This document shows, one piece after another, positions 23,931-35,517 of a DNA stretch of 64,000 nt. Origin of the DNA: Ascidia mentula (taxonomy: Eukaryota; Chordata; Ascidiacea; Phlebobranchia; Ascidiidae); contig OX387197.1 of NCBI GenBank assembly GCA_947561715.1, forward strand, positions 11,777,001 to 11,841,000, read 5' to 3'. Position 1 is the stretch's first letter. Every line of letters begins with the position of its first letter. Under the pieces are notes generated by a model. It saw only the letters and a program-made list of their open reading frames with translations, ran no database searches and was not told the origin of the DNA. A program made the translations under genes and the position numbers.

Positions 23931-25830
23931 TTGATTATGGGCTGTTTTTCCACCTTTGCATTCAAATAAGCACTTTTCTAGCAATACAGATAAGTTTAAT
24001 CAATTGCCAAAGTCTTGTTGTTCATGTTTGTGCATTTTCTGTATGTTCTTTTTCCCAAATACTTACTCGAATCATTTCCAAGGAGAGAATTAAGCTAACT
24101 TTTACCACGTTATTGCTATTTTGATGTGCTAAGAACAGTGTTTTGAAAATATAAATAAGGTCTGTTTCATTTCACTGTGGTGTTTTTGTGCATGCACAAA
24201 TCAACTTCACTTCATGCTAATCTAAAACAGTTTTATCACCCAAAGGTGCGTAATTGTCTTAGCTTGTTAAATTGCACATATTGGTCAAGACATGTAACAT
24301 GTACCCTTTCAGTATTTTCTGTATTGTCAAGGACTTTCCTGCCTTTTCAAAACACAATTTACATTTATAAATCTTTATGTTGTTGTGCCTATTTCATTTT
24401 GCCAAGCTGCGCTTTGCTATGGTGAAAAGAAGTTTAAAATTGTCAAACATGATGTTTATTTTTGTGAAATGCAACCAGCAGAGAGTGCAGAGACTACAAA
24501 CAGAAAACAAGGATTATCGCAGCTTTTGTTGTAAACATATAAAATTTACATGAAATGTTTGCTAAGGCCATGAATCAAACTAACTGAAATGAAAAATTAG
24601 GTTGGAAATGCTACATCGTGTTCATAATTGGGCTTTTGACAGCACGCTATGTCGCAATAGCTCTGGTAAATAAATGCTGATTGGCTGGCTCTTTCAATTT
24701 AGTGGGCGTCAACGCGGCAGAAAAATGGAATCAGTCTAATGATTCGTTTTTCACATAAAAAAGACACGAAGCAGAAAAAAAGTAACATATTCAACAAAAA
24801 CAAATATTACTGCAGTTTGATGTTCTTTTAGCACATTTTCTTTGCTCAGCTCAGCTGTTTTGAATCGCAAATACAAGTTAGCACGCAGATATCACGCGCC
24901 GACGGCGTGCACGACCTAACCAGCGGTGGGCGTTTGGTCACGTTCGCAGTTGCTGACGCTGAGTGTAATCGAATTCGAGTGAATGCAGTTCAGACAAGTC
25001 CACATTCCTTCATGGGGTAAATAAACCATGGGGCAAAACCGCCGACTCGCCGTTTTGTCGTCGCCCTTCGCCTGATAAAATGAATATTAATTTTTTTAGG
25101 AATACTTACGTCTGGTCTAAATAAGTCATATTCATGGTTTCGAATTCGCGTCAACAATGGGCCAGACATCACAATGCTGCAGGTAAAGATTGGCGGAAAA
25201 TGCATTGGTTTAAATGGGAGTTATTTACTAAAATGCAATTACATATTTTACGAAACACGTTCATAGTTTGATTTGGATTCTTTTATTTCATATGCTGCAA
25301 TTGCCCACTGACGAGACAAGTGCATATAAATGCAATGTAGTTGCCAGACGCGTGAGGTGCGGTTAATTCCAAACACAAAAATTTTCCCACGAAGTGATTT
25401 ACCGCAGCGCTACACTCGTTTCATTGAAGGACTCCTATCTAAACCAATGCATTTCCGCCAATCTTTACCTGTAGCATTGTGACGTCAGCTCTTGATGACG
25501 TGAAGTCGAAACCACGAAGTTATGTAAATATTTTTTGGGTGATAACAAATCGGCATTGTAACTGCTGACAACAAATGCAGTTCCGGGGTTACCTTGTAGT
25601 TATATTCATGGCAGGGATCGGCGTCCTTGCAAATTGCAGTATATGACTCTCTTGAGTGTTTATTATATTTTGGCTGAGTTTGACTTTGGTACAAAAATAC
25701 ATGCACAATTTACCAAAAAGGTCTTCTTTATGTGGGAACATTCACGAAATAGAGCTTTTAATGTTGTTGTCGACGGATATACGGCGTTCAGAGGGTACTG
25801 ATTAGAAGAGCGCAAGCAAACAACAAAACT
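23931..25830. other. Intergenic DNA with a fold-back repeat
   Basis: Downstream of the PPP1R3-like gene the sequence is AT-rich with small frames of no clear meaning. The one structure is a fold-back pair at 25127-25523, described separately. A GC-rich block near 24.9-25.1 kb stands out in composition but encodes nothing I recognise. Confidence 0.45.
25127..25523. repeat. Fold-back repeat with ~85-bp arms
   Basis: Left arm 25127-25212 and right arm 25440-25523 are inverted copies separated by about 227 bp. The best-matched core includes AGGTAAAGATTGGCGG and GCATTGGTTTA. Similarity continues outward with mismatches to a GGTTTCGA block. No flanking duplication was found. It could be a small fold-back transposon or an old inverted duplication. 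Confidence 0.65.
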
Positions 25831-25841
25831 AAGTTAGTTAT

Positions 25842-27536
25842 GAACACAACTCACGGGTTTTCTCATAATTCTGAGTATAAATAGACTGGCCCATATTGTT
25901 ATTAACACTGTCATGTTAAAATAAGACGTTTCGACAAAAACTTATGTCATCATCAGTTTGACTGACGCGATTGGTGTAGCTCCATCATTTTAAGGAGCTG
26001 ACCTGACCGACGTCACAGATAAGAGGCGGAATATGCGGAGTAAGCGACGCAAAACGCAAAATACACAATAAACGGCATAAAACGCAACAAACACATTACA
26101 CATTAAATAAAAATAGTGGTGCAGAAGTGCCGTCCACGTTGAGTTGTGGTTGTTGCTGTTGTATGGACAGCGACTCCATCAGCAAGAGACGGTACCTGTC
26201 TCTCGCCAGCGCAAGGATTTGTGGCTCACTAAACTTAACCTTGTGAGTCGGGTGGTCAAGTAGGTGTTTGCACACCTCCGATTTTGGGGATCGTTTGTGC
26301 TCATCGATCCGCGTGCACAAGTTTCGAGATGTTTGTCCACATGAACAGGAAAGCTTGTATACCACGGACGAGAGGTGCAGGGTCTTCTGGCGATCTTTAA
26401 ATGGGAACTGTTGCGCAAGTTTGCATGGTTCATGCACGAAACGCAAGACAGTTTTTTGGTTAGTGCAGCGGTCGACAAACCGTGACAGTTCCCTACGAAT
26501 TCGGTGGTTAATAGGGCCTAGGTATGGTAACCTCATCACACAGAACTTGGTGCTTTCTTGTGTGGGTTTTATGGTGTCCACCTGATATTGTTTGCGTAGC
26601 ACCGAACGTACACAGTTCGCTATGAACTTGAGTGGATACCCATTTTTCTTTAGCATGTTTTTATGCACTCGAATTCTTCGTGCATGATTTTGTACGTGCT
26701 GCTGATCCTGTAGGCACGGTGAAGGAATGAGCGCACAAGGTTGACCTTGTAGTGCCGTGGCACAAAGCTGGACCATTTGCAAAAGAGACCAGTGTTGGTT
26801 GGCTTCCTGTAGGTAGTTGTGGTAATCGAATTTCCCGCTCGTTCGACGAGGACGTCGAGAAACGAAATCCGTTCCTTACATTCAACGCTTTTTGTGAACT
26901 TGATGTTACGATGAATGTTATTATTGTTCGAGTAAAAAGCGTCCAAGGCACGTTCATCGCGTACGGCAACAAACAGGTCGTCCACGTAACGACACAGAAC
27001 AAGGGGGCGATCGTTTGTGGATGTGGCCTTAAGTCCCTCGTCTATGATGTGGTTCATCAGGATGTCTGCCAGTAGTGGGGCAATGGGAGACCCCATGGCG
27101 ACACCATCTACTTAAGTGTAAATGTTTCCATTGAACTGGAAGGTGGTGATCTTTGCTGCCCATTGGAGCAGTTTCTTTAGCCTGAATTTGTTGAGCTCTT
27201 CTAATCCACTCATGCTGTCTTTGCTGACCAGGGACAGGATGAGGTTGATGGTAAAGTCCACTGGAATATTCGTAAAAAGACTCGACACATCGAGTGTGGC
27301 CCAGGTGGAATTCACTGGCAGCGTTTTAATTCTGTCAATGAATTCGAAGGTGTCCTTCACGGTGTTTGGGTGTTCCCGTAGACTCGCAGATAACCACTTT
27401 GCGCATTTGTAGTTAAAACTGCCGATTGAGTTCAAGATTGGTCGAAGGGGAATGGAGGCAACATAAGTTTTTGTCGAAACGTCTTATTTTAACATGACAG
27501 TGTTAATGACAATATGGGCCAGTCTATTTATACTCC
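25842..27536 (-). mobile_element. Penelope-like retroelement (GIY-YIG type), 5'-truncated
   Basis: The element is flanked by an exact 11-bp duplication, AAGTTAGTTAT (25831-25841 and 27537-27547). Its ends carry inverted terminal repeats: the stretch from about 25877 to 25948 recurs in reverse at about 27462-27535, the arrangement known for Penelope LTRs. The minus strand encodes a reverse transcriptase with RYVDDLFVAV as the catalytic motif, MGSPIAPLLADI before it, and a C-terminal GIY-YIG endonuclease (VVYKLSCSCG, TRIDEHKR, ESLSIQQQQPQLNVDG). The N-terminal part of the protein is absent, and the frame is interrupted about twice, so this is a dead copy. A hammerhead-ribozyme-like motif lies in the 3' terminal repeat (25929-25956). 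It sits between the PPP1R3-like gene and PPWD1. Confidence 0.93.
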
Positions 27537-27547
27537 AAGTTAGTTAT

Positions 27548-28140
27548 AATGTGAGAAAAATGAATGTGGTGATTCCTTGCATAAAAATTGTACGAATTAC
27601 CGGAAGACATCTTTTTGTATGAAGCCCCCGGACTGTTTTTTCGCTCAACTTCACACCCGCCAATCTAAAATTAGCTGTTGTCTAACGCCCTTGCGTGTGC
27701 GGCATAGGAAGAACACAGAATTTGTATTTAAAAAAAAACGCCCTTAAATTTTTGTTGATGGCAATTACGCAATCTTGGTCATTAATTTAATTTTCTTCTA
27801 GCAAATATTACATTTGGCATTTAAATTGCAAGTACTGACAATTAATTGAACAGAAATTACCTTTATTCCATAAATAGAAATTTATTGCCATGAAAAGAAT
27901 CCTGTTTATACTATTTCCAATTTTATCACTGCACTGAAAATGATTTATTTATGTGAACATCAACTGACAACATGATTCACATTTCTTCCAAAACAAAAAT
28001 ATCTGATTTTGCGAAATGTTGGGATTGGGAAACAACTTCCATCGCAAACATGTTTCATGTTTTTTTTTTATAAAATGTTTGGTAATAAAAGATGACCGTC
28101 AGAAAAACAATAGGTGCAATATTGGTGCAACGTAACAGCA
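27548..28140. other. PPWD1 3' flank
   Basis: AT-rich DNA between the Penelope-like element and the stop codon of PPWD1 (read leftward). It should contain the PPWD1 3' UTR. No reading frame or repeat of note. Confidence 0.5.
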
Positions 28141-30000
28141 CTATTTTACACTAATGCTAATAATGGTAATGTCATCATATGGTTTGTCAGTTTTTGGACT
28201 GACCTTTGCTGATGCAATAGTGTGCACAACTTCCATTCCTTTGGTCACACGACCAAAAACAGTGTGCTTGTTGTCAAGCCATGGGGTTGGTACAACAGTT
28301 ATAAAGAACTGGGATCCATTGGTATTGGGGCCTGCATTTGCCATGCTTAAAGTGTAAGGCCTATCATGTCGGAGACTGGAGTGAAACTCATCCTCAAACT
28401 CTCCACCCCATATGCTTTCACCACCTGTGCCTGTTCCAAGTGGATCACCAGTTTGAATCATAAATCCTTTGATTACACGATGAAATATATGCCCATTGTA
28501 ATACCCATTTCGCGAATGAACACAAAAATTCTCAGTTGTTTTAGGACATTCTGATGTAAACAGCTTGAATTGTATATCCCCAAGTGATGTGTGAATAATG
28601 GCACTTTCTGCTGTTTTTTTTTCACTCTGCGTTTGGGTTGCTGCCATGACTTCTTCCTTTGTAGGCCTTTCATTGAAAACATCTCGGTCTGTACTGGCAT
28701 TTGCAGCATCTTCTGGGTCTCGATTGGAGAAAAGATAAAATCTGTTCTTTTTGTATGCTGTTGCAAAAATTGTTGGATCTGATAATGTTTCAATCAGAGT
28801 GGGGTTGTTGGAAGCCTTCATATCAACTGTCAAGGCTGCTTTGCCTTTGTTTGAGAGTCCTTGGCTCATGGATATGGAAAGAAATCGAATGTTTTCTGGT
28901 TTTCCAACTATTCTACTGCACCTGTTTGTAGTGAGATTAATCACTTTAATTCCAAGCATCGTCGCATACAACAGAAACTTTCCGCTTTCATCAAAAATGC
29001 AGTTTGACAAAGAAAATGCATTCACTGATTTTTCCAACTCTCTTTCCACTGCAAGTCTTCTTCCAAACTCCATGTTAGCGAGTTGTGCCTTGGATTGTTG
29101 CAGCTCAACAAATACATTTAGTGACTCATTAAACACCCTGGACTTTTTGCCACTTAAAAAGTGAAAAACATGTATTCTTCTATCTGCAGAGCTACAAGAA
29201 AACAACATACCATCTGGGGAAATTGAAAGAGACAAAGCAAATGTCTGACACTTAATTAGTTCATATAAATCTGTGTCTGTTTTGTACTTGAAATTCACAT
29301 TTTTTGGAAATGAGAAATCATTTTCCTGTCCACTCCAATATTCCAACATGCCCTTTTTGTCTGCAGATATTGCCACTTTAAACACATGATTATAGGAAAT
29401 GTAAGTAACAGGTGCTGAATGAATGCCTTCAATAACATGAAATGGATCAGACCCACCCTTTCCATCATAGACATATATTGTTGGACTGTCCTTCTTGGCT
29501 ACAGCTACGGTTGCTACTCTGCTACCAGACGAAAAAGTCCATTCTGAGATAGTGGGTTCAAAACCAAGATTAATCATGTTAATCATGTCAAAGTTGACTA
29601 TATCAAATACTTTCAATGCTTTATCAATGGAAACTGTACTCATAAGCTCACCATTGTAACTCGTTGACATACATGTTATCGGTCCAAGATGGGCTCTAAA
29701 ATGTTTGACAAATTCAATTCCTAAATCCTGCTTTTTCCAAAATTTTACATGTCCATCATGGCTGGCAGTTATAACAAAGTCAGTCTTAGTTGCAGATATA
29801 TGAGTAACTGTATCACGGTGCATATAGCTTTTTTCATAATGGTCAGTGCATGGAATGGAATCAAGATACACGTGTTCAAATTGCAACTTCTTTTTCTTTA
29901 ACTGTTTTTCTTCATTTTTTTCATCTTCATCTTTATTTTTTCTTTTTGTGACTTTGTCAGTGTTGTCCATTGCATTAGAATTTATGAAACCTTGAATCAT
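28141..30000 (-). CDS. PPWD1: PPWD1, spliceosomal cyclophilin with WD repeats
   Basis: PPWD1 is a nuclear peptidyl-prolyl isomerase associated with the spliceosome. The 619-aa frame is continuous with no intron (human 646 aa). It has a lysine-rich N-terminus ([12 protein letters not shown]), then WD repeats over about residues 50-350 starting at [20 protein letters not shown] and including [13 protein letters not shown] linker follows, then a cyclophilin domain over about 460-619. The isomerase site is complete: [14 protein letters not shown], the [15 protein letters not shown] loop, [16 protein letters not shown], and [14 protein letters not shown] with the tryptophan that confers cyclosporin sensitivity. 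The first ATG is at 30000. A second at about 29970 (MDNTD) could be the true start, since it matches the usual short N-terminus. The reading frame is intact, so this is a working gene rather than a processed pseudogene. Confidence 0.95.
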   Translation of the reverse strand: MIQGFINSNAMDNTDKVTKRKNKDEDEKNEEKQLKKKKLQFEHVYLDSIPCTDHYEKSYMHRDTVTHISATKTDFVITASHDGHVKFWKKQDLGIEFVKHFRAHLGPITCMSTSYNGELMSTVSIDKALKVFDIVNFDMINMINLGFEPTISEWTFSSGSRVATVAVAKKDSPTIYVYDGKGGSDPFHVIEGIHSAPVTYISYNHVFKVAISADKKGMLEYWSGQENDFSFPKNVNFKYKTDTDLYELIKCQTFALSLSISPDGMLFSCSSADRRIHVFHFLSGKKSRVFNESLNVFVELQQSKAQLANMEFGRRLAVERELEKSVNAFSLSNCIFDESGKFLLYATMLGIKVINLTTNRCSRIVGKPENIRFLSISMSQGLSNKGKAALTVDMKASNNPTLIETLSDPTIFATAYKKNRFYLFSNRDPEDAANASTDRDVFNERPTKEEVMAATQTQSEKKTAESAIIHTSLGDIQFKLFTSECPKTTENFCVHSRNGYYNGHIFHRVIKGFMIQTGDPLGTGTGGESIWGGEFEDEFHSSLRHDRPYTLSMANAGPNTNGSQFFITVVPTPWLDNKHTVFGRVTKGMEVVHTIASAKVSPKTDKPYDDITIISISVK

Positions 30001-31574
30001 AATTGAAAAGAATAATGTTTAAACGAAAAATGTTTCGTTGATCTGTGCAATTAACGTTTGCCAAAAAATCCTTTCCTATCTGGTAGAGGTAGCAGGTAGG
30101 CCTAGTCTTAATTTTGCTGGATCGTTAGTCCAATACAACAAAAATATTAGTTTTTTCACACAACCAATTTTCACCAAAAAACAATAACAAAAATTGGCTG
30201 TAAAAAATAAACTATAAACCTGCAAATTTTAACACATGTTCGTACGGCACCACCTCCTCGACCAGCCCGCGCCTTCTTCATTCGGGGAAATATTTACGAA
30301 GTACATTTACGCATGACTAAACACAAGTCCATTTGCACTAAAATAAAGATATCCTTTAATTTTGTTGCGGTCAGTTACAAATGCAGAATTCAGTTCCAAA
30401 AAAATTTTGAAAGCTTCAAGGCCATTGAATGCTCTTTAAATGCTCAGGTTTATTGCTAAAATGGCGTCACTCTTGCGAACCACACAGGTTAACGAAAAGG
30501 GCATGAATGCGTTAATTTTAAATGATTTGTTTACGTTATTGTTATTTCTCAAATGCGCTTGTCGTTTATATTGAACTGTAAATAAAGATAAAACAGCCGC
30601 GGCTCTTGCGGATCTGATCTATATCAGCAGGAAGGACAATTTGAATGCTGTTATAAAAATGGAACATTTGAAATTAGGGGAAACCAGGCGGGCCGGATGA
30701 ATAAAAACCTCGCATGCCTGATGTTGCCCTATACTTGAACTCTATGGACTATATGTCAGTGCTATGCGTAATCGCAACTATAGGCTACATGGATGAGCCC
30801 ACACTAAAAATAATCGGATTTAGATGAGTATGGGCTGCAGGTATTCGGATCCGAATAATTATTGACGTCATAAATTTTTATATTGTTGATATTGATAGAG
30901 AATAGAAAACCCACAATTTGAGTTAATCACATATTGCATGTAGGAATCGCTCAAAAATTTACATTTGATGTCCATTCCCAGGCAGTAGTAATTTACTTTA
31001 TACTTTCACAGGACCAAGGCCATCTGCAAGCTTTCTTCTATGATTAAGGTAATTTCATTTTTAGGCTGAAATTAAGGCCTAATGAGGTTTCATGCTGTGC
31101 ATGTAGTATTTATGAAACACCAACAATAATTGAAGTTAAAGTTGGCAGAGAGCCTACTATTTTCCGAGCGAAGGGACCATCTTACCAAAACAACGCGATA
31201 TAACTTAAAATTAACCAGTTAGAACTAAAAATTGAGTGCCATGTTACATCCTTTTATAACAATCCTTGACATCAAACGTTGTAGAAATAAATCACCTTTG
31301 AGTTTTCACTCCTTTCATCTATAGGTCTACAACGTTTAATAATTTTCAAAATTGTTTTTTGATAAAATTAGGCTAGGCTACATCAAATGCTTTATTTTTA
31401 GTTCGTGAACATTAAAACGACATATCGCCACCTACATTTCGGAATTTTTTTTTTTATGAATTAATGAAACGGTTTAAACAATGTTGCGACACTTTATGGT
31501 GTAATTCGGAGGTGGTCGGGATCAGCTGCAGGTTGCTGTAGGTGCATTATTGTAGATATTGCTGACGATCGATT

Positions 31575-31931
31575 GTGCGTACTGTTGATATCGTAGCCCA
31601 CACAGGGAGAGCAGTATATGAAACTCGCGAGTGTACTAGAGAAAACGTCAAAAATGACTACAGAAATCAACCTTTTAAGGTCGGAGACCGGCGGATCTGT
31701 CCAAGATCATACACTGGCGCTGATGGTCCTTTACTCTTTTTGGAGTCTTTGGAATACAATGGGTGGAAAGAAAACAATTATAATACGAACATAAATGGCG
31801 AAAATAAGGAATTCAGTATTCAGTGTCAATATTGTGATGAGAGATTTATGCGGATCTATTTTCCAAACGAGGTACATGAAAGTGACTGTGAAATTCAAGT
31901 CCTTCCTCAATTCCACCTTACAGTTCTTTAA
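31575..31931 (+). CDS. Possible orphan exon with a C2HC zinc-finger-like motif
   Basis: I do not recognise the protein. The open frame of up to 119 codons lacks an ATG until near its end, so it would have to be an internal or last exon, or a gene relic. It ends in a motif C-x2-C-x13-H-x3-C (CQYCDERF then HESDC), a spacing close to C2HC or UBZ-type fingers. Upstream is a polar stretch with RRICPRSYTGADGPLLFLES. A splice acceptor is possible after GATATCGTAG near 31594. I could not join it to any neighbouring exon. Confidence 0.25.
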   Translation: MRTVDIVAHTGRAVYETRECTRENVKNDYRNQPFKVGDRRICPRSYTGADGPLLFLESLEYNGWKENNYNTNINGENKEFSIQCQYCDERFMRIYFPNEVHESDCEIQVLPQFHLTVL

Positions 31932-32590
31932 CTGGTTGCATAAGGTCGGTCAAGTTTTAATATTCGCGTTTATTCCAGTATTCTCGAAATAAATTTCTAG
32001 GTTGCGACTTTAAAAGATTTTGACCACACCTGCTCAAAAAGAATATTAAAGCTCATACACGCTCATTACACCGGCCTCAACATTACACCAGCCTCAATAT
32101 TACACTTACACCGGCCGAAACGTGTGGATCATAAGATAGTACGTGCTTATTACGTCACAAGGCGTCGACAACAAAATCACTGTAGTGGCGGGAAACAATT
32201 ATTTTGTATTGGGGAGCTTATTGTCCGTAACAGTGACCTAATGGAAGGATCCGCACTACCTCCCCTTATTTATGATCCCTGTATTACAGCATGTGTAAAC
32301 CAAATGTGGCGTTATTAATTTTTTCCCAATGCTTTTCTTGTGAAATGATCATGTGTAGTGTCACTGTCCGCGCAAAAAATGTGTTTATTCCATCCAAGAG
32401 ATAACAATTATGTCGGTGAGTGTCGGTGTGTAGATCGTGCATTACTTTGGCCAATTCGAGTTTATATAAAATTCGCTGCAGTTTCTTTGTCATGTAATCG
32501 CAGCAATTATATCTTTCTGCCTCTTTTTTGATATCGTCCTACATATTTGTGATTTTCTCCACAAATAAACGAATCCAACTTCTGATCTCA

Positions 32591-32818
32591 GATAAGGACA
32601 TATTGGACTCGGACCAGAACACATATCATATCGGGTCTCACAAACTGACTTGCTGTTGGGTTTACGGCGATGCAAGGCCACCCATCAATTGCCTGCAAGC
32701 GATTGTGGTGTTGAAATACACACATACTACAAAAGATGACTTTTCGTTGGTTGGATGGCTTTGTCGCGAAGTGCAACTTGTGATACCGAAAAACATGTAC
32801 AACGGCAAGAAGCTATGA
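32591..32818 (+). CDS. Possible orphan terminal exon of unknown function
   Basis: After a good acceptor (CTTCTGATCTCAG) a 75-codon frame runs to a TGA at 32816-32818. It reads DKDILDSDQNTYHIG, then LTCCWVYGDARPPINCLQ, then FSLVGWLCREVQLVIP. The residue mix looks like a folded extracellular or viral-type domain, but I know no match. The phase at the acceptor needs a preceding exon ending in phase 1, which I could not find. It may be a relic. Confidence 0.22.
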   Translation, partial: DKDILDSDQNTYHIGSHKLTCCWVYGDARPPINCLQAIVVLKYTHTTKDDFSLVGWLCREVQLVIPKNMYNGKKL

Positions 32819-34486
32819 AAATTATTTTTTTTTTGCTTGGCCGTTTGGTCAACAAAGTCGTCTGTTGGTCACACCAGCTGTACTGATGAGACTATATAGG
32901 TCGAAACAGTGGCCATCTGTATGCAGCTTACACAATTCATATTATTGGCTCCACTTTGCTTGTTATATGATTATTGTGACACGTGGCCTGATGTGTTTCC
33001 GCCTTGTTTTCTCCGTAAGGTTGCACCTAGTTTGGTGCCTAGCGGATGCACCACGATTTTTTTTTGGTTTAGCATCAAACCTAAACAAACACGCAAAAGC
33101 ATATCATCGCGTCTGTAACATGACGCAGCAAGTTTTCCTCCGACGCAATCGAGATGCAAAAGCTTTGTGTTTGCAAGACGCAGCATGGAAACCACTGTTG
33201 GAGCAAAAAAGTACTTTAGGCCCAATTCAACTACGAATCTGCTAGGTTTAGCATTGTGGTTAAACTAATAAGGCAACGGTATTCTTTAATACTTACAAGA
33301 GTCGGTGAGGCGTTTAATGTGTGCTCGGGAAATGTAATTGCTTTGGTGAGCTTACACGCATTTAGTTCTGTCAAAACTGGGTCAATATATAGCCTACCTG
33401 ATTAAAAATAAATAAATTCTTTTCACACACTTTCGTAATTTTGCGCATTGAAATGAACTAATGCAAACCCTAACATTTGAAAGAAATACAATGCCATTTA
33501 GCCAAAATAATTTGTATTATTTTTCATAAATGATGAAAGGCCATGCTGACACTAATCCTCATGTCAATCTTTTGGGATATTTTTGGCTCTAATGATAATA
33601 TGACAGTGATATATCACATATTGACTGGTTACTACAATTAGAATTCTCAAAAAAAGTCCACAGTGTGCAAATTACAATCTGTACAGGCCTATGTATGTTT
33701 GTTTAACCTGACTTAGATTGAATCGGTAATGTTTTGCAACACATCAAAATATTTGTGTTGTGTGAACTTATGTGTCTCAGTTTATAATTTGCTTCTAGAA
33801 CTTTATGTGCACCATCTTTTTTCCATAACTTTGGCAAAATGTTGTCATAACTTTGAAATATTTTTTTATACATTAAATTTATTTATATTTGTCTGGTAAC
33901 TTTCTTTGTAAACATTTAATATCAGTTAAAGGAATTTTATTTTTACAAACATGTTCAGAGATATTAAATAAAGTTTAACAGTGCTGACCGACAATGATGA
34001 ATAGATTTTATTCTTGCCTACAGTAATGCTTGTTGATCCATAATGTTTTAGTCATAATAAGGTTACTTTTTTACATTTTTTGAAGTATATTTAATGGGCT
34101 TTAATACATGGCATTAAATTTTGTATTAAATCAAACATGTTACTACTAACATTCTCATTTGACCTGTTTGTTGTTGCCTAGCTGCCACTTTTTAACAACG
34201 ATTATAATTTAATGCATCGCTAATGTTTTTTCACATCCTTTCATTAGTAATGATTTAAGAGGGATGGAAAACAAGGTGATTAAAAACCCAATGTTATTTT
34301 ATTCTTGTTGTATAATTGATGAAACACAATGCACTGGTATAAATAACCCACAGTTACCTTTTTTACTGTGATGATCCCCAGCACATGTTTTTGTATTGTC
34401 ATGCAGTAAATGTAAGCCATTAAGTAACAATTTGTGCCTGTTGATTTCAGCACAAAACATGTAGAACTACAAAAACAATAGTTACA

Positions 34487-35437
34487 ATGATTTCTTACAA
34501 GGAACTTTTTAGTATTATAGCTGACAATGCCAAAGAAGTTCGTGAATTATATGTCATGGATAAAGTTTCCAGGATTGGTGGACCACCTTCTTCTAAAGAG
34601 TTTGGAAGAAAGTATGTTGCCAAAAACATCCCATGCATATTTACAGATGCCACTAAAAACTGGCCCGCCCTTGCCAAGTGGAATGCTGATTATTTGAAGA
34701 AAGCATTACAAAATAAAAGTATAACAGTTGCTAGTACTCCAAATGGTTATGGTGATGCTATTTCAAATGATATGTTTATGCTGCCTCAGGACCTTCAAAT
34801 TTCAATGGATGAGGCTATGTCACATTTGTGTTCCACTACACGAAAGGACAAAGACAGTGTATATTACATACAGAAGCAAAATTCCAATCTTTTTACTGAG
34901 TTTTCTGAGTTGATAGAAGATGTTTCGGAACATTTGCCTTGGGCAACAGATACTTTTGGCCGAAGACCTGATGCCGTTAACTTTTGGATGGGAAACTCCG
35001 ATGCTGTTACATCTTTACACAAAGACCATTATGAAAATTTGTATTGTGTTATCACAGGAAAGAAAATCTTCACCTTATATCCTCCAACTGACCGTCCCTT
35101 TATTCCCTATAAACAGTTTAAAGTTGGTAGATATATAAACAACAATGGAGAATGGGACACTGTTGAAACTAGTGATTTTGTGCCTTGGATTCCAGTTGAT
35201 CCACTAAAGCCAGATTATCAAACATATCCCCAGTTTAAATTAGCGAAACCAATTAGGTGTGAAGTTAAGGCAGGAGAAACGTTGTACTTGCCAGCATTGT
35301 GGTTCCATCATGTTCAACAAGCCGATAGCACAATTGCTGTCAATTATTGGTATGACATGGATTTTGACATGAAATATACATATTACAAACTATTGGAGAA
35401 ACTGTCATCTCTGTCTGATTGTTCAGATATTGCCTAA
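34487..35437 (+). CDS. JMJD7: JMJD7, JmjC-domain lysyl hydroxylase
   Basis: JMJD7 is a 2-oxoglutarate and Fe(II) oxygenase; the human enzyme hydroxylates a lysine in the DRG1/DRG2 GTPases. The gene is a single exon of 316 aa, exactly the human length. The iron-binding triad is visible: His178 and Asp180 in TSLHKDHYENLYCV, and the distal His at 274 in LPALWFHHVQQ. Other family blocks are present: PDAVNFWMGNSDAV, TDRPFIPYKQ, VPWIPVDPLKPD, and the closing NYWYDMDFDMKYTYYKLLE. The ATG follows an acceptor by about 37 bp. Its stop is only 80 bp from the start of the GH63-like gene, with AATAAA overlapping the stop. Confidence 0.96.
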   Translation: MISYKELFSIIADNAKEVRELYVMDKVSRIGGPPSSKEFGRKYVAKNIPCIFTDATKNWPALAKWNADYLKKALQNKSITVASTPNGYGDAISNDMFMLPQDLQISMDEAMSHLCSTTRKDKDSVYYIQKQNSNLFTEFSELIEDVSEHLPWATDTFGRRPDAVNFWMGNSDAVTSLHKDHYENLYCVITGKKIFTLYPPTDRPFIPYKQFKVGRYINNNGEWDTVETSDFVPWIPVDPLKPDYQTYPQFKLAKPIRCEVKAGETLYLPALWFHHVQQADSTIAVNYWYDMDFDMKYTYYKLLEKLSSLSDCSDIA

Positions 35438-35517
35438 ATAAAGATAGATAATAAATTGTTGTTTTTAAGGATAAGATAGATTGCAGTAATTGGAGCACCT
35501 TCAGCATTGTTTAAAAT
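35438..35517 (+). promoter_or_regulatory. Intercistronic region of a probable JMJD7/GH63-like operon
   Basis: Only 80 bp separate the JMJD7 stop from the next ATG on the same strand. The gap holds two AATAAA signals (35437-35442 and 35450-35455), then a T-rich run and GATTGCAG ending at 35486. This is a good 3' splice site with no matching donor upstream in the gap. That order (polyadenylation signal, short outron, acceptor, ATG) is what trans-spliced downstream genes of Ciona operons show. No room remains for an ordinary promoter. Confidence 0.72.

Larger units (their letters stand above)
30001..34486. other. Divergent spacer between PPWD1 and JMJD7
   Basis: A 4.5-kb stretch with both promoters at its edges. 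Two isolated frames (31575-31931 and 32591-32818) look coding in composition and are listed separately. Around 32.04-32.11 kb there are about three copies of a ~17-bp ATTACACCRGCCTCAA unit. The JMJD7 start follows a splice or trans-splice acceptor ending TTGATTTCAG at about 34450. Nothing else is recognisable. Confidence 0.4.

Noticed and set aside
25080-25205. Minus-strand frame MSGPLLTRIRNHEYDLFRPD followed by a strong GT donor, as if a first coding exon
   Set aside because: It lies within one arm of the fold-back repeat, has no downstream exon before the PPP1R3-like gene, and matches no family I know. I treat it as repeat sequence.
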